64,000 bases of DNA from positions 62,001-126,000 of the forward strand of contig NZ_JAQNDK010000007.1 of assembly GCF_028368935.1 (NCBI RefSeq), read 5' to 3'. The notes under the pieces were generated by a model. The model saw only the letters and a list, made by a program, of their open reading frames with translations. It had not been told where the DNA came from and ran no database searches. Positions 17,131-24,516 of this stretch are shown one piece after another; the first letter of the stretch is position 1; each line of letters begins with the position of its first letter. Both the position numbers and the translations under genes were made by a program. Source of the DNA: Sorangium aterium. Lineage in GTDB: Bacteria > Myxococcota_A > Polyangia > Polyangiales > Polyangiaceae.

Positions 17131-18671
17131 CACCGCTCGACCAGCAGCACCGGGCTGCCCGAGAGGGCGAGCGTCACCTTGCCGCCGCTCGCGTCGGCGG
17201 AGGTCTTCGCGCCGTCCCATGCATGGACCTCGAACCCCGTTGCCGTCGCTAGCTCGGCGCTCGCGGACGCCTCCTCCGTGCTGCTCGCCGTCACGGCCCA
17301 GAGGGCGATCCGGCGCTTGCCGTCCTTCGTGAACACGGCGCCCCGAGCGCCCCCCGGCAGCGCGAGTTCCCTTGTCGTACGGTCATCGTAGGACGCGCCG
17401 AAGAGCACCTCGTTGAGGGTGGTGTACGCCTTGCCGAGGTCGGTCTTGGTCGCCTGATCCACGCTGGCGAGGGCGCCGACATCGTTGTAGAGCCCCATGT
17501 GCGCGAACACGTCGTCGCTCCCGTCCTCGCCGTTCGATAGAATGAACCAGTCGACGCCGCCGATGCCGTGCGCCTGCGCCATGATCATCATCTTGATGAG
17601 GTAATTCCGCGCGTACTCCGGGCTCCCCACCTCCGGGTACTCCGGCGTCGGAGCGAGCGGCGCGCCGTTCTCCGAGACATTCCACCTCTGCACTTCCGCC
17701 CCACCGTCGGCGAGCGTCGCGGCGAACGCATCTTTCGACGCGAGGAAATCGTCGACGGACGCATCCGAGCTCTTCGGGCTGAAGATCGGGTAATAGTGAA
17801 AATCGAGCACGTCGATGTAGGCGCCGCCCTTCTCCGGGTAATCTGGCGTGACCGCGCCGCCGTCGGGGTTGTCGGTGTAGCGCAGGATCGCCGAGAGGAA
17901 CGAGGGGTATCCGATGCCCCCCGTCGCGATCCGCGCATCCGGATCTGCCTTGCGCGCGGCCTCCTTCGTGACGCGCAGCATTCGTATATAATCAAATATG
18001 GATCCGTTGAACCGGGGGAGATCGGCGGCCTTCGGCGGTTCGGTCTTCCATGTCTCGGTGACGCGCCAGTCGGCCACCCAATCGGGCTCGTTCCATACGT
18101 GCCACAGCTTGACCCAGGGCTTGTAGGTGTCGACGGTCCGATACACGTAAGAGGCCCACGCGTTGCCCTGATTCACCGTTCCGTCGGCCGAGAAGATCGG
18201 CTCGTAGAGGCTCTTTGGGGTATAGTACTCGTTCTGCCAGTCCTCCGCGTCGGCCGGCGCCACCGTCAGATCGACCGACTCGGAGCCGATGAGAAATCCG
18301 ATGTGATCCCCCATGCCCAGGGACGCATATGATTGAATGTCCCCGACCTCGATCTCATATCCCCACCTCGCAAAATGGGCGGCGGGCAGCTTGATGCGGA
18401 GGCTGCGGGCCCCCGCGAGCGCTGCGAGCGTGGCCTCCTTGTCGTCGCCCCAGTCCGCGTTGCGATGGCCGAGGTTGGCGCCATAGCGAAATGCGGGAGG
18501 GAGCCCGCCATTTCCGCCGTTCCCGCCGCTTCCTCCGTCCCCCCCGCTTCCGCCTTCCCCGGAGCTGATGCCGCCGCCGCCCGACGAGTCGTATCCCGGC
18601 GAGTCGTCCCCCGAACCACATGCAACGACAGCTGAAGCGCACAGCAGAACGGACCATCGACGCATGAACAT
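17130..18671 (-). CDS. Glycoside hydrolase (clan A-like) lipoprotein
   Basis: A 513-aa lipoprotein: signal ending VVACG, a Ser/Gly-rich linker (about 20-57), then a TIM-barrel-type hydrolase. WHVWNEPD places the likely acid/base Glu at residue 195, and NVSENGAP places the nucleophile Glu at about 334, the two-Glu layout of clan GH-A retaining enzymes such as GH39/GH5. A small beta domain closes the protein. The start may be the ATG at 18671 or 18665. It probably acts on extracellular plant or bacterial polysaccharide; the exact family needs a profile search. Confidence 0.78.
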   Translation of the reverse strand: MFMRRWSVLLCASAVVACGSGDDSPGYDSSGGGGISSGEGGSGGDGGSGGNGGNGGLPPAFRYGANLGHRNADWGDDKEATLAALAGARSLRIKLPAAHFARWGYEIEVGDIQSYASLGMGDHIGFLIGSESVDLTVAPADAEDWQNEYYTPKSLYEPIFSADGTVNQGNAWASYVYRTVDTYKPWVKLWHVWNEPDWVADWRVTETWKTEPPKAADLPRFNGSIFDYIRMLRVTKEAARKADPDARIATGGIGYPSFLSAILRYTDNPDGGAVTPDYPEKGGAYIDVLDFHYYPIFSPKSSDASVDDFLASKDAFAATLADGGAEVQRWNVSENGAPLAPTPEYPEVGSPEYARNYLIKMMIMAQAHGIGGVDWFILSNGEDGSDDVFAHMGLYNDVGALASVDQATKTDLGKAYTTLNEVLFGASYDDRTTRELALPGGARGAVFTKDGKRRIALWAVTASSTEEASASAELATATGFEVHAWDGAKTSADASGGKVTLALSGSPVLLVER

Positions 18672-19063
18672 TCCTCCTCCAGGCAGATCCCGGGAGGCCA
18701 GCGTAAGGGAGTTTCGCGTCCAATTTCAGGAAATTTGCGAATCAGATTGCGCTGCGCTCACCCTGGGGTCGTTCGCCCGTTCGGCAGCGACGGGCACGCC
18801 GAGGCCGAGGAGGCGCTCTCGCTGCCGGTCTCAGGGGGCGAGGCGCAAGAGCGCGAGGTGCTCGCCCGTCCGGCTCGCGCCGCGGCGTAGGTCGGCGATC
18901 CTGGCTGACGCAAGCGCGTCTCCCACCAAGCGCGCAGCGCATCGGTGACGCTTTGCTCGATCGCGCAGGAGGTTGCGCGTGCTTGCCTTCTGGCTCGCTC
19001 CTCGGAATGGCTGGGGTGAACGAGCCTGTCGTCTACACGCTCGCCATCGGTGTTCCCGCCTGA
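18672..19063. other. Gene-free spacer
   Basis: About 390 bp between two leftward genes. Its right part is Arg-rich shadow sequence. A short AT-richer patch lies at about 18720-18750, where a promoter for the glycoside hydrolase gene might be. No other signal is seen. Confidence 0.5.
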
Positions 19064-19957
19064 TCAGGCCTCGACCGGCGCGAGCAGCGCTGCCCGGTGG
19101 CGCGCGAGGTAGCTCCGCACGTCCTCCGCGGGCTTGCCGGTGAGCTCCTCCACCGCCCTCGTGGTCACATCCAGCGTTCCGCGGGCGATCGCCTCGTCGA
19201 AGGAGGTGAGCAGCGTGGCCATAGCCGCGGGGATCCCGGCCTTCTGCATGCCTTGCTCCAGCGCGTCACCCGGCACGGGGACGTAGTCGATCGACTTGCC
19301 TGTGACGGCCGAGGCGATCTGCGCGAGCTCGCGCTGGGACACGGCCGCAGGTCCAGTGATATCGAGCACGCGCTTGCCGTCGAAATCGGCGGCCAACGCC
19401 GCGGCCGCGGCGCGGGCGCAGTCCTCGCGCGTCACATACCCGGCCTTGCCGTCGCCGGCCGCAGCGACGAGCTGGCCCGTCGCCAGCGCGCGCCTCAGCG
19501 AGGCCACGAGGAAGTCCGTATAGAGGTTGTTGCGCAGGACGGTCGCGCCGAGCCCGCTCTCCGCGAGGGCGTCCTCGGTGGCCTGGTGGTCGGGCGCGAT
19601 CGTGATCGGCGAGCCCGGCCCGGGGTTGGTCAGCGACGTGTAGACCACGTGCCGCACACCCGCCTTCGCGGCGGCCTCGAGCGCGCTCCGGTGCTGCGCG
19701 ATGCGCCGGCCCGGGCGGTCCAGCGCGTCGGTGCTGATGAGCAAGAGACGCGCCGCTCCCGCGAACGCCTCCGCGAGCGAGGCGGGAGCATCGAAGTCTG
19801 CGCGCCGCACCTCGACGCCGCGGGCGCGGAGCTCGCCGAGCTTCTCCGGGTGCCGGGTCGTGACGAGGAGCGGCCCTGCGCCCTGCGCGAGCAAGAGATC
19901 GACGACGCGCCGCCCGAGCTGGCCGTTGGCGCCGGTGACGAGGAGAGTCTGAGACAT
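19064..19957 (-). CDS. NmrA-like NAD(P)H-binding oxidoreductase (QOR2-like)
   Basis: A 297-aa atypical short-chain dehydrogenase. The N-terminal VTGANGQLGRRVV is the nucleotide-binding GxxGxxG. RHPEKL, LLLISTDAL, and GVRHVVYTSLTNP follow the pattern of quinone oxidoreductase 2 (YtfG/QorB). The ATG at 19957 (MSQTLLVTGA) is chosen over the upstream open frame. It is divergent from a LysR regulator with a shared 90-bp spacer, so that regulator probably controls it in response to a quinone or electrophile. Confidence 0.85.
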   Translation of the reverse strand: MSQTLLVTGANGQLGRRVVDLLLAQGAGPLLVTTRHPEKLGELRARGVEVRRADFDAPASLAEAFAGAARLLLISTDALDRPGRRIAQHRSALEAAAKAGVRHVVYTSLTNPGPGSPITIAPDHQATEDALAESGLGATVLRNNLYTDFLVASLRRALATGQLVAAAGDGKAGYVTREDCARAAAAALAADFDGKRVLDITGPAAVSQRELAQIASAVTGKSIDYVPVPGDALEQGMQKAGIPAAMATLLTSFDEAIARGTLDVTTRAVEELTGKPAEDVRSYLARHRAALLAPVEA

Positions 19958-20018
19958 GATGAGAGCTCCCTGTGACGAGGTTGAGCGGATGTTTGCCTCT
20001 GTCTCGAATCTGGTGCAA

Positions 20019-20042
20019 CACACAGATTTTGGCTACTGTGTG
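20019..20042. promoter_or_regulatory. Likely LysR operator between the divergent pair
   Basis: CACACAG (20019-20025) and CTGTGTG (20036-20042) form a perfect 7-bp inverted repeat with a 10-bp spacer, just before the LysR start. It has the dyad form expected of a LysR autoregulatory binding site in the shared promoter. Confidence 0.65.
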
Positions 20043-20047
20043 CCGAA

Positions 20048-20968
20048 ATGGGAACAATGGATCTGAACCACCTCTCCGTCTTCGCGGCGGTCGCCGAGAC
20101 GGCGAGCTTCACGGAGGCGGCGCGCCGGCTCGGGGTGCCCAAGTCGACGGTCAGCCGGGGCGTCGCGTCGCTGGAGGCTTCGCTCGGCGTGCGTCTCTTG
20201 CAGCGGACGACGCGCAGCGTGGCGCTGACGACGGCCGGGCAGGCGCTGGTGGACCGCCTCGGCTCGCGGCTCAAGGCGCTGACGGAGGCGATCGAGGGGC
20301 TCCCGGAGCTCGAGGACGAGCCGTCGGGCACGCTGCGGCTCACGGCGACGGCGGACTTCGCAACCGAGGTGCTGGCGGAGATCCTCGCCGCCTTCTGCCG
20401 CCGCTACCCGCGCATCACGGTCGAGATGCACCTGTCGACGCAGCCGGTGGATCTGGTGAAAGAGGGGTACGACGTTGCGTTCCGGTTCTTCGCGAAGAAG
20501 CCGCGAGACTCGACGCTGGTCGCGCGCAAGGTGGGCGAGCTGCACCTGCAATTCTACGCCTCGCCCGCGTACCTGGCCGCGCGGGGGACGCCGAGGACGC
20601 TGGACGATCTCGCGGGGCACGATTGCGTGGCGCTCATCAAGACGAGCCCGTTCGGGCGAGACGAGGTGTCGCGCGCCCGCGCGCGGCTTCGTGTCCGGTG
20701 GCTCGCGAACGACGGGTTCTTCGCGCGCGAGGTGGTGCGCAACGGCGGTGGGATCGGCCTGCTCCCGACCTTCCTCGTTCAGCAGGACGTGCTCGCTGGA
20801 GCGCTCGTCCGCGTGCTGCCGCGCTGGACGGCGCCGACGGGCGGCGTCTTCCTCGTGTTCCCGAGCGGCCAGCACTTGCCGAGGAAGACCGTCGCGCTGC
20901 GTGATCACGTGGTCGAGGCGCTGCGGATGCAGCTCAAGGCGCGCGCGGGCCGCGTCGGCGAAGGCTAG
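20048..20968 (+). CDS. LysR-family transcriptional regulator
   Basis: A 306-aa regulator. The N-terminal winged helix-turn-helix (MDLNHLSVFAAVAETASFTEAARRLG, KSTVSRGVASLEASLG) is followed by a type-2 periplasmic-binding-like effector domain from about residue 90. Start is either ATG 20048 or 20057. The second begins at the canonical MDLNHL. It diverges from the NmrA-like oxidoreductase, the usual layout for a LysR gene and its target. Confidence 0.92.
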   Translation: MGTMDLNHLSVFAAVAETASFTEAARRLGVPKSTVSRGVASLEASLGVRLLQRTTRSVALTTAGQALVDRLGSRLKALTEAIEGLPELEDEPSGTLRLTATADFATEVLAEILAAFCRRYPRITVEMHLSTQPVDLVKEGYDVAFRFFAKKPRDSTLVARKVGELHLQFYASPAYLAARGTPRTLDDLAGHDCVALIKTSPFGRDEVSRARARLRVRWLANDGFFAREVVRNGGGIGLLPTFLVQQDVLAGALVRVLPRWTAPTGGVFLVFPSGQHLPRKTVALRDHVVEALRMQLKARAGRVGEG

Positions 20969-21114
20969 CCGTTCCATCGGGGGTGGATCCGGCCGAGCGT
21001 CGCCCAGACCATCGTCTCGCTCGGGATCGAGCTTGCTGAGATTACGACACTATCCGACCCACAGGCGGGCCTGAGGCACTGTATCGGGCGCACGCTGCGC
21101 GAGGCGACCCGAGG

Positions 21115-21345
21115 CGGGCGCCCCGACCCAGGTTGAGGTTGCCCGACCCAGGTTGAGGTTGCCGCCCCGACTCAGGTTGAGGTCGCCGGATTGAGGTTGC
21201 CGCCCGACCCCGCCGCCCCAGGTTGCCCGACCCAGGTTGAGGTTGCCGCGCCGACTCAGGTTGAGGTCGCCGGATTGAGGTCGCCGCCCGACCCCGCCGC
21301 CCCGACCCAGGTTGAGGTCGAACCCAGGTTGAGGTCGCCCGCCCT
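21115..21345. repeat. Dense CCCAGGTTGAGGTCGCC repeat array
   Basis: At least eight units around CGACCCAGGTTGAGGT(C/T)GCC lie in 230 bp. Within the unit CGACC and GGTCG can pair around an 8-nt loop, giving a short hairpin. A larger 52-bp duplication (21168-21219 and 21252-21303) differs at one base. No ORF fits. The core matches repeats at 15.46 and 17.1 kb and in the long RlaP gene. Confidence 0.88.
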
Positions 21346-21401
21346 GCGCACGCGCCTGGCACGGGTCTCGCAATGGACTATCTCCGGAAGGAGGGCCCCG
21401 C

Positions 21402-22046
21402 ATGGATTACGACCGCTTCGTCGAGGAGGTGCAGCGCCGCGCCGGCTTCGAGGGCCGCGACGAGGCCGAGCGTGCGATCGCCGTGACAGCACGGACGCTC
21501 GGCGAGCGGCTGCTTGCGGAGGAGGCGGCCCCGATCGCCGGTAGGCTGCCGGGTCCGGTCGCCGCAGCAGTGCGGGGCGCCACGTACCAGGGCGATTTCG
21601 ATCGCGACGAGCTCTACGACCGCATCGCCCGCCGCGAGGGCGCGCCGCGCGGCTTTGGCATGGAGCACGCCCAGGCCGTGTGCCAGGTCATCGGCGAGGC
21701 GCTACCCGAGGCCGAGCGCCTGCGGCTCGAGCGGCACCTGCCGGACTGGGCGGACCTCTTCGCGCCTCGCTCGGCCGGAGCGCCCCCGCCGCGGCCGGCG
21801 CACGCGGCGTCTCCACCCGAGATCGGCCAGGGCTCGACGCTCGCAACGGGGCGGCCCGGCAGCCGCCACCCCTTGAGCGAGGCGCGCCCCGAGACGGCCC
21901 ATGCGGAGTCGGTCGCCCGATCGGACGATCCCCACGCGGATACCAGGCTGTCGAGCAGCCCGGGGCTGACGCAGGAGCGCCTCCGAGAGACGCTGGCTGA
22001 CGGGCGCCCCGGCCCCGAGCACCCCGTCAGCGAGGCGCAGCGCTGA
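21402..22046 (+). CDS. DUF2267 protein
   Basis: A 214-aa soluble protein. Residues 1-120 carry the DUF2267 pattern: MDYDRFVEEVQRRAG, ERAIAVTARTLGERL, DRDELYDRIARREG. The tail has two copies of a TLA-GRPG-HP-SEA motif (about 143-158 and 193-211) also found in related proteins of unknown role. The start has a strong GGAAGGAGGG site. Function is unknown. It directly follows the repeat array, which may include its promoter. Confidence 0.85.
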   Translation: MDYDRFVEEVQRRAGFEGRDEAERAIAVTARTLGERLLAEEAAPIAGRLPGPVAAAVRGATYQGDFDRDELYDRIARREGAPRGFGMEHAQAVCQVIGEALPEAERLRLERHLPDWADLFAPRSAGAPPPRPAHAASPPEIGQGSTLATGRPGSRHPLSEARPETAHAESVARSDDPHADTRLSSSPGLTQERLRETLADGRPGPEHPVSEAQR

Positions 22047-22296
22047 GCAGCGAACCGCAGCGCCGATGGCCCCACCCGGCGCGGACCCTCCGGCGCCTGC
22101 TTGACAGCGGCCGTGCTCCCGCGAACACTTCGCCTCACGGGCCTCTCCGAGCCCGGCACCTCGCTCGCCGCCGGCACGGCTCCGCGAGGGGCGAAGAGGG
22201 CGCTGCCCTTCGGCGGTCTCCGCTCGTGATGCTGCCGCTCTTCCGTCGGTGCCGGCCGACAAGGACCGATCTCGGCAGATCACCTGGACAGGGCCG

Positions 22297-22596
22297 ATGG
22301 GGAACCGCCACCACCACAAGAAGCTGCGCGCCGACGTCCGCGCCAGGATGTCCCGGACCGGCGAGAGCTACCAGAAGGCGCTCGCGCAGATCCTCGACGA
22401 GCGTTCCACGCCGAAGGCGGCGCGGAACGTCGATCTCGTGCCGATCGATTACTTCGGCGCGCCCGCCGCGCTCGCGACCTTCGAGATCGCGGGGCGGCTC
22501 GCGTGTCTCGTCGTCTCGAGCCGTCATCGCCTGATGCCGTTCCCCCAGAGCCCCCTCGTCGCCCTGGCGATGCGTGGGCCTCGGGCCATCCATTGA
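22297..22596 (+). CDS. Small basic conserved-looking protein
   Basis: A 99-aa ORF starting MGNRHHHKKLRADVRARM, then RTGESYQKALAQILDERS. This basic N-terminal helix pair resembles short proteins found in actinobacteria and myxobacteria that are thought to bind nucleic acid. I do not recognise the rest. A GTG at 22249 gives a longer version. The C-terminal ~30 residues may be read-through into the spacer before the PhyH gene. Confidence 0.5.
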   Translation: MGNRHHHKKLRADVRARMSRTGESYQKALAQILDERSTPKAARNVDLVPIDYFGAPAALATFEIAGRLACLVVSSRHRLMPFPQSPLVALAMRGPRAIH

Positions 22597-22628
22597 GTGA
22601 TCTCCGCGATCCCGAGTGTCGCGAGGTC

Positions 22629-23357
22629 ATGATGAGCACGTCAACGAGAGATCGAATCAATGCCTTTCGCGCGCAAGGCCTCTTCATCGCGCGCGCTTTC
22701 CTCGACATCGCCGAGCGCGCCGAGCTCCGCCGCGCGTGCGACGCCGCGCTCCTCCGCACACGAGCGCTCTCCCGGGAGACCGGTCACTCGACCCCCAGGA
22801 TATCGCTCCTCACGGACGGCACGACCTGCTTTCAGGACGATCCCTGCGCGCTGGAGCTCATCTCCACGTTCGTCGGCTCCCGGCGCGTCTGCGAGCTGCT
22901 CGCCGGCCTCTCGCGTCCGGGAGAGGAAGACACCCCGCGCCTGAAGGACGCGCATTACTACCACGAGCAGACAAGGCGCGACTGGGACGGGGACTGGCAC
23001 CGAGACAGCCAGTTCGGCCAATCCGATCCAGAGATCGAGCGCGCGATCGTCGCGACGACGACATCGGTCCACTTCAGGGTGGCGCTGGAAGACGACGATC
23101 GGCTCGAGATCGTCCCCGGGTCCCACGCCCGCTGGGACACGCCGGACGAGCTCCGGATCCGCAGGGGCGCCGATCGGACCGCGCTGGACATGCCGAACGC
23201 CGCGCGCGTCGCCTTGCGCGCCGGAGACGCATGCATCTTCCACGCGTGGTCGATCCACCGCGCGACTTACCGTCGAGCTCCTCCACGTCGCACGATCGAC
23301 GCCCTTTACACCTTCGCTCGTCCGAGAGTACGTCAGTGGACCCCGCCGGCGACGTGA
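22629..23357 (+). CDS. Phytanoyl-CoA dioxygenase (PhyH) family protein
   Basis: A 242-aa Fe(II)/2-oxoglutarate oxygenase. The HxD iron ligands are in DWHRDSQF, the distal His in FHAWSIHRATYRR, and the following Arg would bind 2-oxoglutarate. The start ATGATG at 22629/22632 follows GCGAGG. PhyH relatives in bacteria hydroxylate diverse metabolites including natural products. There is no pathway neighbour here that would name the substrate. Confidence 0.85.
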   Translation: MMSTSTRDRINAFRAQGLFIARAFLDIAERAELRRACDAALLRTRALSRETGHSTPRISLLTDGTTCFQDDPCALELISTFVGSRRVCELLAGLSRPGEEDTPRLKDAHYYHEQTRRDWDGDWHRDSQFGQSDPEIERAIVATTTSVHFRVALEDDDRLEIVPGSHARWDTPDELRIRRGADRTALDMPNAARVALRAGDACIFHAWSIHRATYRRAPPRRTIDALYTFARPRVRQWTPPAT

Positions 23358-23480
23358 GGCGCGGCCGTCCGCCGCCCGGCCATCGCGGCGCCCGCCCTCT
23401 CGCCTTCTGAGCCCGGACCCGACCTCGGCTCGGGCGGACGTCGCTCGCCCTCGGCCTCGCTTCGCCGCGCCGCCGTCCGG

Positions 23481-24467
23481 TCACCCGCCGTCGATCTTCT
23501 CCGCGAACACCGCCGCGAGCTTCTTCGATCTCCGCCCCATCACGGCCTCCCGCACCCGCTCCACGAGCGGCGCGTCGTGCCGGTGCAGCGCGAGCGCGCT
23601 CAGCGCCGCGATCGCGTGCACCTCCGCCCCCTCCTCGACGAGCGCCACGAGCGCGTCGTTCGCCGCGTCCGTGCGCAGCAGCGCCATCCCGAGCAGCACG
23701 CTGTCGCGCGGCCAGCGAGCCGCGCCCGCGCGCGCCGCCCCGGCGAGCTCGGCCTGCAAGATCGGCAGCGCCTCGGGCAGGCGCGATTCACCCAGCGCGA
23801 GCGCCGCCGCCTCCGCGGCGCCGTCGTCGCCTTGCTGCAGCACCTTCGCAACGAAGCCGAGGTACCGCCCCGGGAGCAGCCGCAGGAGCCCCCTGTAGCA
23901 GGCGCCGAGCACGTCCGGCTCCGGATCGCCGGAGAGCGCCTTCACGTGGAGCGCCGCCGCCGCCGCGTCGAGGCCGGAGTTGCCGAGCGCCGCAGCGGCC
24001 TCCGCGCGCGTGACCGGCTCGCGATCGGCGAGCAGCGGCGCGACCTCGAGCAGCGCCTCGCGGTGGCCGACGTGGACAAGCGCGTGGGCGCACAGCCCGC
24101 GCAGCCCAGCGGCCGTGTCGATCGGCTGCCCGAACGCCGGCTCGAGCTGCACGTGGCGCAGCCCCGCCAGGTAGGTGTCCGGCTCGTGCGCGTCGAACGC
24201 GAGCAGCGCCTCGACGATGCGGTTCTTGCCGGAGCAGCCCTTGTCGCTCTTGAGCGGCTCCTCGAGCAGCCGCGGGAACGCCCCCACCAGATCCGGCACG
24301 AGCTCCCGCAGCGCGAGGCGCCCCGCCATTGCCGCGGCCTCGCCGACCAGGTACCCGTTCCGGTCCGCGACGAGGCGGCGCAGCTCGGCCGCCGCCTGCG
24401 CGGGCGGCGCCTCCGCGAGGGCCGCGATCCTCGCGCGCTTCTCATCGAACGAGCGGGGGGCTGGCAC
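23481..24467 (-). CDS. HEAT-repeat protein
   Basis: A 328-aa all-helical protein with repeated Ala/Leu-rich helix pairs (for example VTRAEAAAALGNSG and DDGAAEAAALALGESRLPEALP) typical of HEAT or PBS-lyase-like repeats. No catalytic motif is visible. It is divergent from, and only 49 bp away from, the channel gene, so the two may share regulation. It probably acts as a protein-binding scaffold. Confidence 0.8.
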   Translation of the reverse strand: MPAPRSFDEKRARIAALAEAPPAQAAAELRRLVADRNGYLVGEAAAMAGRLALRELVPDLVGAFPRLLEEPLKSDKGCSGKNRIVEALLAFDAHEPDTYLAGLRHVQLEPAFGQPIDTAAGLRGLCAHALVHVGHREALLEVAPLLADREPVTRAEAAAALGNSGLDAAAAALHVKALSGDPEPDVLGACYRGLLRLLPGRYLGFVAKVLQQGDDGAAEAAALALGESRLPEALPILQAELAGAARAGAARWPRDSVLLGMALLRTDAANDALVALVEEGAEVHAIAALSALALHRHDAPLVERVREAVMGRRSKKLAAVFAEKIDGG

Positions 24468-24516
24468 CCGGGGAGCTTACAGCAGCCGCGCGCGAGGTCG
24501 CCTATCCTTGCCGCCC

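Noticed and set aside
21115-21345. CRISPR-like reading of the CCCAGGTTG array
   Set aside because: Spacing is irregular, the intervening sequence is itself repeated, and the core is dispersed elsewhere.
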